Shown: one piece after another, positions 1-9,623 of the stretch
Layout: every line of letters starts with the position of its first letter
How positions within the stretch are numbered: the first letter of the stretch is position 1
Assembly (NCBI GenBank): GCA_938015525.1
Contig: CALLPC010000014.1
Span: forward strand, 17,872 to 81,871
Direction of reading: 5' to 3'
Length of the DNA: 64,000 bases
Source of the DNA: an uncultured Dehalococcoidia bacterium
Lineage (GTDB): Bacteria > Chloroflexota > Dehalococcoidia > Tepidiformales > Tepidiformaceae
Notes under the pieces: generated by a model
Told to the model about the DNA's origin: nothing
The model's input: the letters and a program-made list of their open reading frames with translations, nothing else
Database searches by the model: none
Made by a program: the position numbers and the translations under genes

Positions 1-2
1 TC

Positions 3-875
3 CGTGCCCGCCGCCGCGCCCCCATCCCGGTCCCCGCCGTCGGCTTCCTCGCCGCCGCCCGCCCGAATCTCCGCCTCCGCCTCGCCCGGGCGCTCCCGGC
101 GCTCCGGGTCCTCGCCGTCCTCCTCCTCGCCGTCGCCATCGCCGGCCCGCGACGCGGCGACGCCCGCACCATCGTCCCGGGCGAAGGCATCGATATCGTC
201 ATCTCCCTCGACCTCTCCTCCTCCATGCTCCAGCGCTTCGGCGATACCACCCGCCTCGCCGTCACCAAAGAGGTCGTTCGCGAGTTCATCCGCTCCCGCC
301 AGCAGGACCGCGTCGGGCTCGTCGTCTTCCAGCAGGACGCCCTCGCCCTCTCGCCGCCCTCCACCGATTACGCCGCCCTCGACCGGATGGTTGCCGACCT
401 CGAATCCGGCCTCCTCCCCGACGGCACCGGCATCGGCGTCGGGCTTGCAGCCGCGCTCACGATGCTCCAGGAATCCACCGCCGCTTCCCGGGTCGTCATC
501 CTCCTCACCGACGGCGAGCACAACGCCCCGTCCATCCGCCCTGAGGCTGCCGCGGCCCTCGCCGCCGCACTCAACATCCGCGTCTACACCATCGGCGTCG
601 TCAGCGAATCCCCCCTCGAACGCGCCCGCGAAATCGACGAGCGCCTCCTCCGCGCCATCGCCGACCGGACCGGCGGCCGCTACTTCGTCGCCAGTAACCC
701 CGGCCAGCTCCAGGACGTCTACGACGAAATTTCGTCGCTCGAACGCGCCCGCATCACCCGCGAGGCCTTCGACGACTACGACTACTTCTCGCCGTGGTTC
801 GCTGCTGCCGCTGCAGGCCTGCTCGTCCTCGAGCTCACCCTCGGCGCCACCATCCTCCGGAGGGGCCCGGCATGA
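3..875 (+). CDS. VWA-domain membrane protein, BatA-like (5' end cut by window)
   Basis: The frame is open at the left edge, so the true start lies outside the window. What is visible is a hydrophobic segment, then a von Willebrand factor A domain with a DLSSS MIDAS motif (Asp codon at 210), a conserved Thr (GTGIGVGL area) and an LLTDGEHN strand. A second membrane segment sits close to the C-terminus. This arrangement matches BatA of the Bat/aerotolerance family, membrane proteins with an extracytoplasmic metal-binding VWA domain. The stop overlaps the next start (ATGA), so the two are translationally coupled and probably form one complex. The molecular role of Bat proteins is not well settled; family assignment is fairly secure. 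Confidence 0.8.
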   Translation, partial: RARRRAPIPVPAVGFLAAARPNLRLRLARALPALRVLAVLLLAVAIAGPRRGDARTIVPGEGIDIVISLDLSSSMLQRFGDTTRLAVTKEVVREFIRSRQQDRVGLVVFQQDALALSPPSTDYAALDRMVADLESGLLPDGTGIGVGLAAALTMLQESTAASRVVILLTDGEHNAPSIRPEAAAALAAALNIRVYTIGVVSESPLERAREIDERLLRAIADRTGGRYFVASNPGQLQDVYDEISSLERARITREAFDDYDYFSPWFAAAAAGLLVLELTLGATILRRGPA

Positions 876-2689
876 GCGACCTCTCCTTCGCCCACCCCTG
901 GCTCCTCTTCCTCCTCGTCCTGCCGGCGGCGGCGGCCGCTGCCTGGGCCGCGGGCATCATCCGCGGCCGGCGCGCGGCCCGGCGTCTCTCACGCGTCCTG
1001 CCCGGGATGCCCTCGGTCTTCGCCGCCGCCTGCTACACCGCCGCCGCCAGCCTCGCCATCACCGCCGCCGCCCAGCCCCGCTGGGGCACGCGCGTCTCCC
1101 TGGTCCCGCGGACCGGCACCGACCTCGTCATCGTCATGGACATCTCGCGCAGCATGGACGTCCCGGACGTCGCGCCTTCCCGCCTCGCCGCCGCAAAGGA
1201 GGCCGCGCTTCGCTCCATCGACCGCCTCGCCGGCGACCGGGTCGGACTGGTCGTCTTCGCCGGCAGCGCGCGCATCCGCTTCCCGCTCACCACCGATACG
1301 GCCGCCGCCGCCCGCGTCATCGAGGGCCTCGAAACCGGCGTCGTCCTCGTCGAAGGCGGCACCGATATCGCCCAGGGGCTCGAGCTTGCGCTCGAACTCC
1401 TCACCAGCGACGACTCCGCCGGCCGCCTCATCCTCCTCCTCTCCGACGGCGACAACCTCGGGGGCGACACCGCCGCCGTCGCGCAGGCGATTCGCGCCTC
1501 GGGGGTCGAGCTCCTCGTCGCCGGCGCCGGCACCCCGGGAGGCGGCATCGTCCCCGCCGTCGACCCGCTCACGGGACGCACCGGCCCCCGCCTCGATGCC
1601 GCCGGCCAGCCCATCACCTCCCGGCTCGACGAAAGCTTCCTCCGGGCGCTCGCCGTCGCCGCAGGCGGCCGTTACCTCGGCAGCGACCTCGACCTGGTGC
1701 CCGGCGTCGTCGAAAGCCGCGTCCGTGCCCTGGAACGCGCCCGCTTCGATGAGCGCGCGACCACGCTCCCCATCGAGCGGTTCCAGTGGTTCGGTGGCGC
1801 CGCGCTCGCCCTCCTTCTCCTCGGCACCGCCTGGGAGCGCGTCCGGCCGCGCCGCCCGGCCCTCCTCATCCCCGCGGTCCTCGCTGCCCTCCTCCTCGGC
1901 GGATGCGCCACCGCTGCCTACGAAGCGAACGAACGCGGCCGCCAGGCCCTCGCCGCGGGCGACGCAGAGGCCGCCATCGAGGCGTTCCTCGAAGCCCAGG
2001 TGGAGCGCCCCAACGACCCGAACGTGACCCTCAACCTCGCCGCCGCCTACCACGCCGCCGGCCGCTACGACGATGCCATACGGGCCGCCCGGCGCGCCCT
2101 CGAATCGAACGACCCCGGAATCCGCCGCCGCGCCTTCGCCAGCATCGGGCACCACCAGTTCGAGGCCGGCCGCCTCCCCGACGCCCTCTCCGCCTTCCGC
2201 GATGCCCTCATCATCGACCCGGCCGACGACGCCTCACGCCACGATTTCGAAGTCGTCCTCCGTCTCCTCTACCCGCCCACCGCGACGCCGGCGGCATCTC
2301 CTTCTCCCACACCCCAGCCCGGGGCCTCGCCTTCTCCCGGGACCTCGCCGGGGCCCGGCCCCCAGGACGACGCCACCCCTGCCCCGGGCGCCGGCACGCC
2401 GGCGCCCGGCCAGGGTGGACAGACCCCCGCGCCCGGCACATCGGCCCCCGGCACGCCGGGCGCCGCGGGCACCCCCGTGCCCGGCCAGGGCGGTCAGCCC
2501 GGCCCCAGCATCGCCCAGCTCAACCGCCAGATTGACGCCATCGACCGGCAGGTCCAGCAGCTCCTCCTCGAGGCCGGCGAGCAGCCGACCCCCGCCCAGG
2601 CCCTCCGCATCCTCCAGCTCCTCACCGAGCGCAGCCGCCTCGCCCAGCTCCGCGATGCCCTCGCCGGAAGCCCCGGCACCGACTACTGA
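872..2689 (+). CDS. BatB/BatC-like fusion: VWA domain plus TPR repeats
   Basis: This 605-residue protein starts at the ATG overlapping the previous stop. Residues about 1-80 hold two membrane segments. Residues about 85-290 are a VWA domain with the MIDAS motif DISRS and an LLSDGDN strand. A membrane segment lies near 300-320, followed by a second hydrophobic stretch ending in LLGGC (Cys345), which resembles a lipoprotein signal. TPR-type repeats follow (about 347-470), then a Pro/Gly/Ala-rich linker (about 470-545) and a helical tail. In many genomes BatB (VWA) and BatC (TPR lipoprotein) are separate adjacent genes; here they are one open frame with the BatC-type signal left inside. The fusion is seen directly; its topology is inferred. 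Confidence 0.82.
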   Translation: MSDLSFAHPWLLFLLVLPAAAAAAWAAGIIRGRRAARRLSRVLPGMPSVFAAACYTAAASLAITAAAQPRWGTRVSLVPRTGTDLVIVMDISRSMDVPDVAPSRLAAAKEAALRSIDRLAGDRVGLVVFAGSARIRFPLTTDTAAAARVIEGLETGVVLVEGGTDIAQGLELALELLTSDDSAGRLILLLSDGDNLGGDTAAVAQAIRASGVELLVAGAGTPGGGIVPAVDPLTGRTGPRLDAAGQPITSRLDESFLRALAVAAGGRYLGSDLDLVPGVVESRVRALERARFDERATTLPIERFQWFGGAALALLLLGTAWERVRPRRPALLIPAVLAALLLGGCATAAYEANERGRQALAAGDAEAAIEAFLEAQVERPNDPNVTLNLAAAYHAAGRYDDAIRAARRALESNDPGIRRRAFASIGHHQFEAGRLPDALSAFRDALIIDPADDASRHDFEVVLRLLYPPTATPAASPSPTPQPGASPSPGTSPGPGPQDDATPAPGAGTPAPGQGGQTPAPGTSAPGTPGAAGTPVPGQGGQPGPSIAQLNRQIDAIDRQVQQLLLEAGEQPTPAQALRILQLLTERSRLAQLRDALAGSPGTDY

Positions 2690-2754
2690 CCCTCGGCCGC
2701 AGCCCCTTCTGCGTCGGTGTGACCCTCAACCCAGCCGCCCGGGCCCCGCTGCCG

Positions 2755-2760
2755 TACACT
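2755..2760 (+). promoter_or_regulatory. -10 element TACACT, predicted leaderless start
   Basis: TACACT ends 6 bases before the ATG at 2767, the distance expected between a -10 hexamer and a transcription start. No Shine-Dalgarno fits, so the mRNA is probably leaderless. Confidence 0.55.
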
Positions 2761-2766
2761 CCACCC

Positions 2767-3012
2767 ATGCGCGCCGTTTTCGTCATGATAAAAACCGAAC
2801 CCGGCCACACGACCGACGTCGCCAGCCGCGTCGCCGAGGTCCCCTCCTTCTCCGAGTGCTACAGCATCACCGGCCAGTACGACCTCCTCGCCAAGCTCTA
2901 CGTCGAAGACATCGACAGCATCGGCCGCGTCATCGAACGCGACATCCATTCCATCCCCCACGTCCGGGAGACGTTCACCATCCTCACCTTCGAGGCGTTC
3001 GGGGTGCGCTGA
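2767..3012 (+). CDS. Stand-alone Lrp/AsnC ligand-binding (RAM) domain protein
   Basis: An 81-residue protein consisting only of the alpha-beta effector domain of Lrp/AsnC regulators: the MRAVFVMIKT strand, the core GQYDLLAKLYVED and the C-terminal TFTILTFEAFG strand. There is no helix-turn-helix, so it is not itself a DNA-binding regulator. Family members form oligomers that bind amino acids or related ligands and may modulate full-length Lrp proteins. The start at 2767 is preferred over an upstream in-frame ATG because a -10 hexamer lies just before it and the conserved fold starts there. The next gene follows after three bases. Confidence 0.85.
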   Translation: MRAVFVMIKTEPGHTTDVASRVAEVPSFSECYSITGQYDLLAKLYVEDIDSIGRVIERDIHSIPHVRETFTILTFEAFGVR

Positions 3013-3015
3013 CTC

Positions 3016-3885
3016 GTGAGCTACGCCGGCTGGACGCTCGACCCCTTCTGGCTCCCGCTCCTCGCCGCCGCGGCGGCGCTCTACGGACGCGCCTGGCGTG
3101 CCGCCGGCCGCCGCCACCCTGCCTGGCGTCTCGCCAGCTTCGGCGCCGGGCTCATCGTCGTCCTCATCGCCACCGTCACCCCGGTCGAGGCGCTCGGCAA
3201 CCGCGTCCTCTGGGTCAACTTCACCGGTTTCCTCCTCCTCACCATGGTCGCTCCCCCGCTCCTGCTCCTCGGCGCGCCGCTCACCCTCGCCTTTCGGGCG
3301 GCGAGCCCGGCCCGCCGCGCCCGCCTCCGCCGCTTCGCCCGAAGCCGCCCCGTCAACGCGCTCACGTTCCCGGTCTTTACCTGGCTCCTCTTCGCTGTGG
3401 TCACCTACCTCTGGCAGTTCACTCGCCTCACCGACATCGCTGCCGCCAGCTGGCCGGTCCGCGAGCTCCAGCTCGCCACCCTCCTCCTCGTCGGTCTCCT
3501 TTTCTGGCTGCCCGCCCTCGCCGCCGACCCCATCGGCTGGCGCATGCCCTACCCCCTCCGCGCCCTCTACGTCTTCGTCGAGATGACCCACAAGGCCCTG
3601 TTCGGCGGCATGTTCCTCAGCATGAACACCCCGATGCATGCCGGCTTCGCCGAGCGCGCCCCCGCCTGGGCCCCCGAACCTCTCACCGACCAGCGCATCG
3701 CCATCATGGTCCTCTGGCTCGCCGGAAACCTGCTGTTCGTCCTTGCGCTCGCCAGCATCATCATCGGCTGGGCCCGCTACGAGGCCCGCAACCAGCGCCG
3801 CGTCGACCGTCGCCTCGCCCTCCAGCGCGAAGCGGAGCGCCGCCGGCGCGCCGCCCTCGAGCAGGTCTTCCAGCGCCCCCTCTGA
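3016..3885 (+). CDS. ctaG: Cytochrome c oxidase assembly factor CtaG (caa3_CtaG family)
   Basis: A 289-residue polytopic membrane protein with about seven hydrophobic segments and the family features of caa3-type CtaG: an early TPVEAL loop, the MVAPPLLLLGAP segment, and conserved WLPAL / TMHKALFG-like (EMTHKALFGG) and MPMHAGF-like (NTPMHAGF) motifs with His residues. It assists copper-site maturation of aa3/caa3 oxidases in the membrane. The start is a GTG three bases after the Lrp-domain gene. The C-terminus is Arg-rich and cytoplasmic. No oxidase genes are in the window, so the target complex is inferred. Confidence 0.85.
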   Translation: MSYAGWTLDPFWLPLLAAAAALYGRAWRAAGRRHPAWRLASFGAGLIVVLIATVTPVEALGNRVLWVNFTGFLLLTMVAPPLLLLGAPLTLAFRAASPARRARLRRFARSRPVNALTFPVFTWLLFAVVTYLWQFTRLTDIAAASWPVRELQLATLLLVGLLFWLPALAADPIGWRMPYPLRALYVFVEMTHKALFGGMFLSMNTPMHAGFAERAPAWAPEPLTDQRIAIMVLWLAGNLLFVLALASIIIGWARYEARNQRRVDRRLALQREAERRRRAALEQVFQRPL

Positions 3886-3897
3886 CGCTCCCTCCCC

Positions 3898-4398
3898 TCA
3901 CCGGTAGTTCCCGAACCTCAGCTCGATCCCCCAGTCCTGCGCCTTCACGTCGCGGATCACCTGCTGCAGCTCATCACGGCTCGGCGAACTCACCCGCACC
4001 GCATCGCCCTGGATTTGCGCCTGGACCTTCTTGTACTTCTGCTCCTTGATGAACTTCACCAGCTTTCGCGCAATCTCCGGTTCGATCCCCTGGACGATCG
4101 TCACCTCCTGCCGCAACGTCCCGCCCGCAGCCTTCTGCGGCGTGCCCCGAACCAGGTTCTTGAGCGGCACCCCCCGCGCCACCATCCGCTGCGCCACCAC
4201 CTGCCACATCGCCTCGAGCTTGTAATCGTCCTGCGCATGCAGAACGAACCGCGTCGTCCCGTGGTCGTAGGCGATCTCCGCCACGACCCCCTTGAAGTCG
4301 AACCGGTTCGCAATCTCCTTCCGCGCCTGGTTGATGGCATTCGCCACCTCCATCAGGTCCGCCCCCGTCGTGATGTCGAAACTCTCGTCCTTCGCCAT
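3898..4398 (-). CDS. YajQ family nucleotide-binding protein (DUF520)
   Basis: A 166-residue protein that matches YajQ across its whole length: MAKDESFDI start, EVANAINQARKEIANRFDFKG, SDDDYKLE-type segment (AQDDYKLEAM), and the C-terminal region ending ELRFGNYR. YajQ proteins bind nucleotides, and in some species c-di-GMP. Two EAL proteins lie 8-13 kb away, but a link is only speculation. The start is set by the conserved N-terminus and by a TACGCT hexamer ending seven bases upstream. It converges with ctaG with 12 bases between stops. Confidence 0.9.
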   Translation of the reverse strand: MAKDESFDITTGADLMEVANAINQARKEIANRFDFKGVVAEIAYDHGTTRFVLHAQDDYKLEAMWQVVAQRMVARGVPLKNLVRGTPQKAAGGTLRQEVTIVQGIEPEIARKLVKFIKEQKYKKVQAQIQGDAVRVSSPSRDELQQVIRDVKAQDWGIELRFGNYR

Positions 4399-4405
4399 GC
4401 CGAAG

Positions 4406-4411
4406 AGCGTA
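4406..4411 (-). promoter_or_regulatory. -10 element TACGCT, predicted leaderless start
   Basis: On the minus strand TACGCT ends seven bases before the YajQ-family ATG at 4398. There is no Shine-Dalgarno in the gap. Confidence 0.5.
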
Positions 4412-4469
4412 GCCCGCCGCCCTCCCACAACGCATCCCGCAGCGCTCCCACCCCTGCCCCCGGCTCGTG

Positions 4470-4475
4470 TACAGT
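4470..4475 (+). promoter_or_regulatory. -10 element TACAGT of the mutase gene
   Basis: TACAGT (preceded by GTG) lies 48 bases before the mutase ATG. A GGAG Shine-Dalgarno is close to the start, so this transcript has a normal leader. Confidence 0.4.
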
Positions 4476-4523
4476 AACCGTTGGCCGCCCGGCCAAAACC
4501 TTCGCCCCTACCGGAGTCCTCCC

Positions 4524-6188
<1,665 letters not shown>

Positions 6189-6200
6189 CCTTTCCGCCCG

Positions 6201-7364
6201 ATGCCCCGCGCCCACATCGCCCGCCGCACGAGCGTCTTCAGCGAGTCCGTCATCCGCGAGATGACCCGCCTCGCCATGCTCCACGGCGCCATGAACCTCG
6301 CCCAGGGCTACCCCGACTTCCCCGCCCCCGCCTTCATCAAACAGGCCGCCGTCGACGCCATCAACGCCGACATCAACCAGTACGCCATCACCTGGGGCTC
6401 ACCCAGGCTCCGCCGCGCCATCGCCGAAAAGACCCGCCGATTCTACGGCCTCGACACCGACCCCGACCGCGAGGTCACCGTCACCTGCGGCGCCACCGAG
6501 GCCATGATGTGCGCCATGCTCGCCGTCGTCGAAGACGGCGACGAAGTCATCGTCTTCGAGCCGTTCTACGAGAACTACGTCCCCGATGCCGCCATGTCCG
6601 GCGCCCGGCTCGTCTTCGTCACCCTCCGCGGCGAAGGCTTCTCCTTCGACCCCGACGAGCTCCGCCGCGCATTCTCCCCCCGCACCCGCGCCATCATCGT
6701 CAACACCCCCAACAACCCCAGCGGCAAGGTCTTCACCCGCGCCGAACTCCAGCAAATCGCCGACCTCTGCCAGGAGTTCGATACCCTCTGCATCACCGAC
6801 GAAATCTACGAGCACATCCTCTACGACCACCGCGAACACGTGCCGATCGCCACCCTGCCCGGCATGTACGAGCGCACCATCACCATCAGCGGCCTCTCCA
6901 AGACCTTCTCCGTCACCGGCTGGCGGCTCGGCTACCTCATCGCCCCGCCCCGCCTCTCCGACGCCCTCCGGAAGGTGCACGACTTCCTCACCGTCGGAGC
7001 GCCTGCCCCGCTCCAGGAGGCCGCCGCCATCGCCATCGAGCAGGCCGACAGCTACTACCCGCACCTCCGCACGATGTACGCCGAAAAGCGGGCTATCCTG
7101 CTCGATGCGCTCCGCAGCGCCGGCTTTGCGTGCCACCAGCCCGAAGGCGCCTACTACATCATGGCCGACTTCTCCGCCCTCGGCTTCGACGGCGACGACA
7201 CCGCCTTCGCCCACCACCTCATCCGCGATGTCGGCGTCGCCCCCGTCCCCGGCTCCAGCTTCTACCGCCCAGGCAGCGAGGCCGGCAGCCGCATGGTCCG
7301 GTTCACCTTCTCCAAGTCCGACGAGACCCTGCACGAAGCCGCCCGCCGCCTCGCGCGTCGCTGA
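6201..7364 (+). CDS. PLP-dependent aminotransferase, class I/II
   Basis: A 387-residue fold-type I aminotransferase. NTPNNPSGKV (about 168-177), the cofactor-ring Asp in ITDEIYE (D200), the Schiff-base Lys in SGLSKTFSVTGWRLGY (K234) and a C-terminal substrate-carboxylate Arg (RMVRFTFSK) are all present. It resembles aspartate, kynurenine/glutamine and related aminotransferases; the substrate cannot be fixed from sequence alone. It lies 12 bases downstream of the mutase. A TAACCT hexamer in that gap could also give its own near-leaderless transcript. Confidence 0.9.
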   Translation: MPRAHIARRTSVFSESVIREMTRLAMLHGAMNLAQGYPDFPAPAFIKQAAVDAINADINQYAITWGSPRLRRAIAEKTRRFYGLDTDPDREVTVTCGATEAMMCAMLAVVEDGDEVIVFEPFYENYVPDAAMSGARLVFVTLRGEGFSFDPDELRRAFSPRTRAIIVNTPNNPSGKVFTRAELQQIADLCQEFDTLCITDEIYEHILYDHREHVPIATLPGMYERTITISGLSKTFSVTGWRLGYLIAPPRLSDALRKVHDFLTVGAPAPLQEAAAIAIEQADSYYPHLRTMYAEKRAILLDALRSAGFACHQPEGAYYIMADFSALGFDGDDTAFAHHLIRDVGVAPVPGSSFYRPGSEAGSRMVRFTFSKSDETLHEAARRLARR

Positions 7365-7367
7365 CTC

Positions 7368-7886
7368 CTACGGAAGCAGCACCACCGGCACCAGCACGAT
7401 CTTCGTATCCGACCCGTCCTTCGCACTCTGCTGGTAAATGCGCAGGCACCCCGGCGTCGGCCCGCTCACCTGGAACGTCAGCGTCACGCTGAACGGCGAA
7501 AGTACCTGCCCCTGCTGCGCCATCCCCACCACGTGCGCCAGCTGATTCGCCTGTGCATCCAGCAGCTGCGCCTGGAACGTCGCCTCGAACGCCTCGACCA
7601 TCCCCGTCACCACCAGCGGGCTCGTCACCGGTGCGTTCGGCAGCGGCTGGTTCACCACCGCCGCCCCCGGCGGAGCCGGGTCAGGGTTCGGCGGGCACAC
7701 CCCCGCCACCGGCGTCGCCGTTGCCGCCGGGAGCGGCGCGGTCGCCGTGCTGCCCATACCTCCCGCCGGAGCTGCCGTCGTCCCGGCCGCCGCGGACGGC
7801 GGCTCATCCGCCTCGCTGCACCCGGCGAGGACGCCGGGGCACAGGACGAGCGCCAGGAACGAACACCATACGGCCATCCGAATCAC
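7368..7886 (-). CDS. Lipoprotein with Gmad2-type immunoglobulin-like domain
   Basis: A 172-residue secreted lipoprotein. The N-terminus has a short hydrophobic signal ending in a VLAGC lipobox, then a Ser/Thr/Ala/Pro-rich linker. The C-terminal ~100 residues (from NQPLPNAPVTSPLVVTG) look like a Gmad2 domain, the Ig-like module found with GerM in spore-germination and envelope proteins. The start is the GTG at 7886: AGGAGGG lies eight bases upstream, while the ATG nine bases further in would be too far away. It should be anchored to the outer face of the cytoplasmic membrane. Function unknown. Confidence 0.72.
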   Translation of the reverse strand: MIRMAVWCSFLALVLCPGVLAGCSEADEPPSAAAGTTAAPAGGMGSTATAPLPAATATPVAGVCPPNPDPAPPGAAVVNQPLPNAPVTSPLVVTGMVEAFEATFQAQLLDAQANQLAHVVGMAQQGQVLSPFSVTLTFQVSGPTPGCLRIYQQSAKDGSDTKIVLVPVVLLP

Positions 7887-7901
7887 CTGATTTCCCTCCT
7901 C

Positions 7902-7920
7902 GCACCCCGTCGCGGGGTGC
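7902..7920. repeat. Small perfect hairpin before the lipoprotein ribosome site
   Basis: GCACCCCG / CGGGGTGC form an 8-bp stem with a three-base loop. It sits just upstream of the lipoprotein Shine-Dalgarno, in its likely 5' leader. It could affect mRNA stability or translation; no known riboswitch is recognised. Confidence 0.45.
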
Positions 7921-7956
7921 CCTGGGAATCCGACTCCTGGATGCCCGCATACCTTA

Positions 7957-7987
7957 CGCCGGCGGGGCAGCCCTCCCTCCGCCGGCG
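7957..7987 (-). terminator. GC hairpin after the DinB-like gene
   Basis: CGCCGGCGG / CCGCCGGCG form a 9-bp stem with a 13-base loop, starting 18 bases after the DinB-like stop on the minus strand. There is no T-run after it, so it is a weak or Rho-assisted terminator, or a 3'-end stabiliser. Confidence 0.4.
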
Positions 7988-8005
7988 ACGGGTCCGCCCG
8001 GCGGC

Positions 8006-8527
8006 CTACACGAAGAACCCGATTCCCTGGGCGCCCTTGATCGTGTTCACCTCCCCGAGGTGCATGAACCCGTGCGTCATCACCACCTGCCGCAGCACCT
8101 TCCACTTCGGCATCTCGCCCAGCGGCCGGATCTGCTGCACCTGCTCCAGCTCCTCCAGCGGCACGCTCTTCACGTAGTCGAGCGTCACCGCCTTCACCCG
8201 CTGGCAGTACTCCCGCAGCGGCCCGACCTGCACCTTCAGCGCCCGCGCATCTTCCAGCGACATCCCCGTCCCCTGTCCCACCGGCGGCAGGCCCAGCCGC
8301 TCGGCAAACCCCTCCGACATCCAGACCGTCGGCTTCCGCCCCTGCAGCACGAAATTCACGATGTCGTCCTGGGTCCGCAGCGTATGCCATGCATTGAACC
8401 CGATGCTCACCGTCTTCCCCGGTGGCAGCCAGTTCGCCTGCTCATCCGTCAGGTCCTTCAGCGCCGAATCGAACCAGTCGTTCAGCTGCTCGATGCCGTC
8501 GAGCAGCATCTCGCGAATCCCGGTCAT
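8006..8527 (-). CDS. DinB-like four-helix protein
   Basis: A 173-residue protein with the DinB/YfiT-like fold signature: a first helix with LNDWFDSALKDL, a His after the first helix pair (NAWHTLRTQDDIVNFV) and the C-terminal HGFMHLGE motif. The three His positions are the usual metal site of the superfamily. Members include thiol-dependent S-transferases and many of unknown role. GGAGG lies six bases before the ATG, and a TAGACT hexamer lies at 8569-8574 on the minus strand. Confidence 0.78.
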   Translation of the reverse strand: MTGIREMLLDGIEQLNDWFDSALKDLTDEQANWLPPGKTVSIGFNAWHTLRTQDDIVNFVLQGRKPTVWMSEGFAERLGLPPVGQGTGMSLEDARALKVQVGPLREYCQRVKAVTLDYVKSVPLEELEQVQQIRPLGEMPKWKVLRQVVMTHGFMHLGEVNTIKGAQGIGFFV

Positions 8528-8593
8528 GCTCGTCCTCCTCAGCAGGTGCTCAGTGCGCGTGCCGGCGGAGTCTACCCCTCCCCGTAGGTTTCT

Positions 8594-9583
8594 TCAAACA
8601 ACGGAACCCGGCAGCGCCAGGTCCGCCGCCCGCAGCAGTCGCCGCTCCCCCCGCCGCGCGAGGTCTGCATGCCGGACCAGCGCATACAGCGCCTCCATCC
8701 GCGGCACCGCAACCCCCAGTTCCCGCGCCCGCCGCACCGGATTCCCGAGAATCGCCTCCGACTCCAGCGGCCGCCCCAGCACATAATCGATCACCATGCT
8801 CGTCCGGTAGTCCCCCATCGCCTCCGTCTGGGCGAACATCCGCGCCACCACCTCCTCCTCGTTGAGCCGCGCGGGGCTCCCCAGCGCCCCCAGGTCGGCG
8901 TTCCCGGCCCGGACCACCTCCCGCATCGCACCTTCCGCGAACGCCCGCAGCTCCGGGTCCCCGAGCACCGTCCAGGTCCCGATGCCGCCCCCGGCCACGC
9001 TCAGCCCGTTGAACGGCACGTTCCAGCAGAGCTTCTCCCACCGCGCATACCGCAGGTTCGGCGCCACCACCGTCTCGATGCCCGCGCCCCGGAACAGTTC
9101 CGCCAGCTCGCCGCATGCCCCCGCGTCGTCCTCCAGGTGCCCGACCGAAACCCTCCCGTACTCCAGGTGGTGGATGACGCCCGGCTCCCCGCGATTGATG
9201 CAGACGAACGCCATCCCCCCGAAAATCCGCCGCCGCTCGAATCGCTCCGCCAGCCGCTCCTCGTTCCCCAGCCCGTTCATCAGCGCCACGACCCGCGTCC
9301 CCGGCCCCACGCACGGCGCGATGAGGGCCGCTGCCTCGTCGATAGCCGTCGCCTTCAGGGCGCAGATGACCCAGTCGACCTGCCCGACCTCCTCCGCCCG
9401 CGCGAAGCACTGCACCGGCCGCAGCCAGAAATCTCCATCCTTGCTGAAGACGCGCAGCCCCCGTTCCCGCCACGCCGCGTACTCGCTCCGTACGAGGAAC
9501 CGCACGTCGTGCCCCGCCAGCGCCAGCCGGCCCCCGTAATACCCGCCGACGGCGCCCGCACCGATGACCGCGATCGTCGCCAC
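8594..9583 (-). CDS. panE: 2-dehydropantoate 2-reductase (ketopantoate reductase)
   Basis: A 329-residue NADPH-dependent reductase: Rossmann motif AVIGAGAVGGYYGGRLA at the N-terminus, the conserved KATAIDEA loop, MNGLGNEE, and the C-terminal ApbA helical domain with a conserved Lys (RWEKLCWNVPFNGLS) and the SMVIDYVLGRPLE segment. It would make pantoate for coenzyme A synthesis. The start is the GTG at 9583, because the Rossmann strand begins at once and TATCCT ends six bases upstream. A second in-frame GTG at 9622 would add 13 unconserved residues. Confidence 0.85.
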   Translation of the reverse strand: MATIAVIGAGAVGGYYGGRLALAGHDVRFLVRSEYAAWRERGLRVFSKDGDFWLRPVQCFARAEEVGQVDWVICALKATAIDEAAALIAPCVGPGTRVVALMNGLGNEERLAERFERRRIFGGMAFVCINRGEPGVIHHLEYGRVSVGHLEDDAGACGELAELFRGAGIETVVAPNLRYARWEKLCWNVPFNGLSVAGGGIGTWTVLGDPELRAFAEGAMREVVRAGNADLGALGSPARLNEEEVVARMFAQTEAMGDYRTSMVIDYVLGRPLESEAILGNPVRRARELGVAVPRMEALYALVRHADLARRGERRLLRAADLALPGSVV

Positions 9584-9589
9584 GCGCGC

Positions 9590-9595
9590 AGGATA
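9590..9595 (-). promoter_or_regulatory. -10 element TATCCT, predicted leaderless start
   Basis: On the minus strand TATCCT ends six bases before the ketopantoate reductase GTG at 9583. Confidence 0.5.
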
Positions 9596-9623
9596 CGCAA
9601 TCGCGGCCCCCGGCGGCAGCACC

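Noticed and set aside
2280..2510. Repeat-like GGC/CCC-rich stretch that could be a tandem repeat array.
   Set aside because: It is in frame and codes for the Pro/Gly/Thr/Ala linker of the fused VWA-TPR protein; units vary and there is no regular period.
9584..9622. GTG 9622 as the start of the ketopantoate reductase.
   Set aside because: It would put the -10 element TATCCT inside the gene and add residues before the Rossmann strand.
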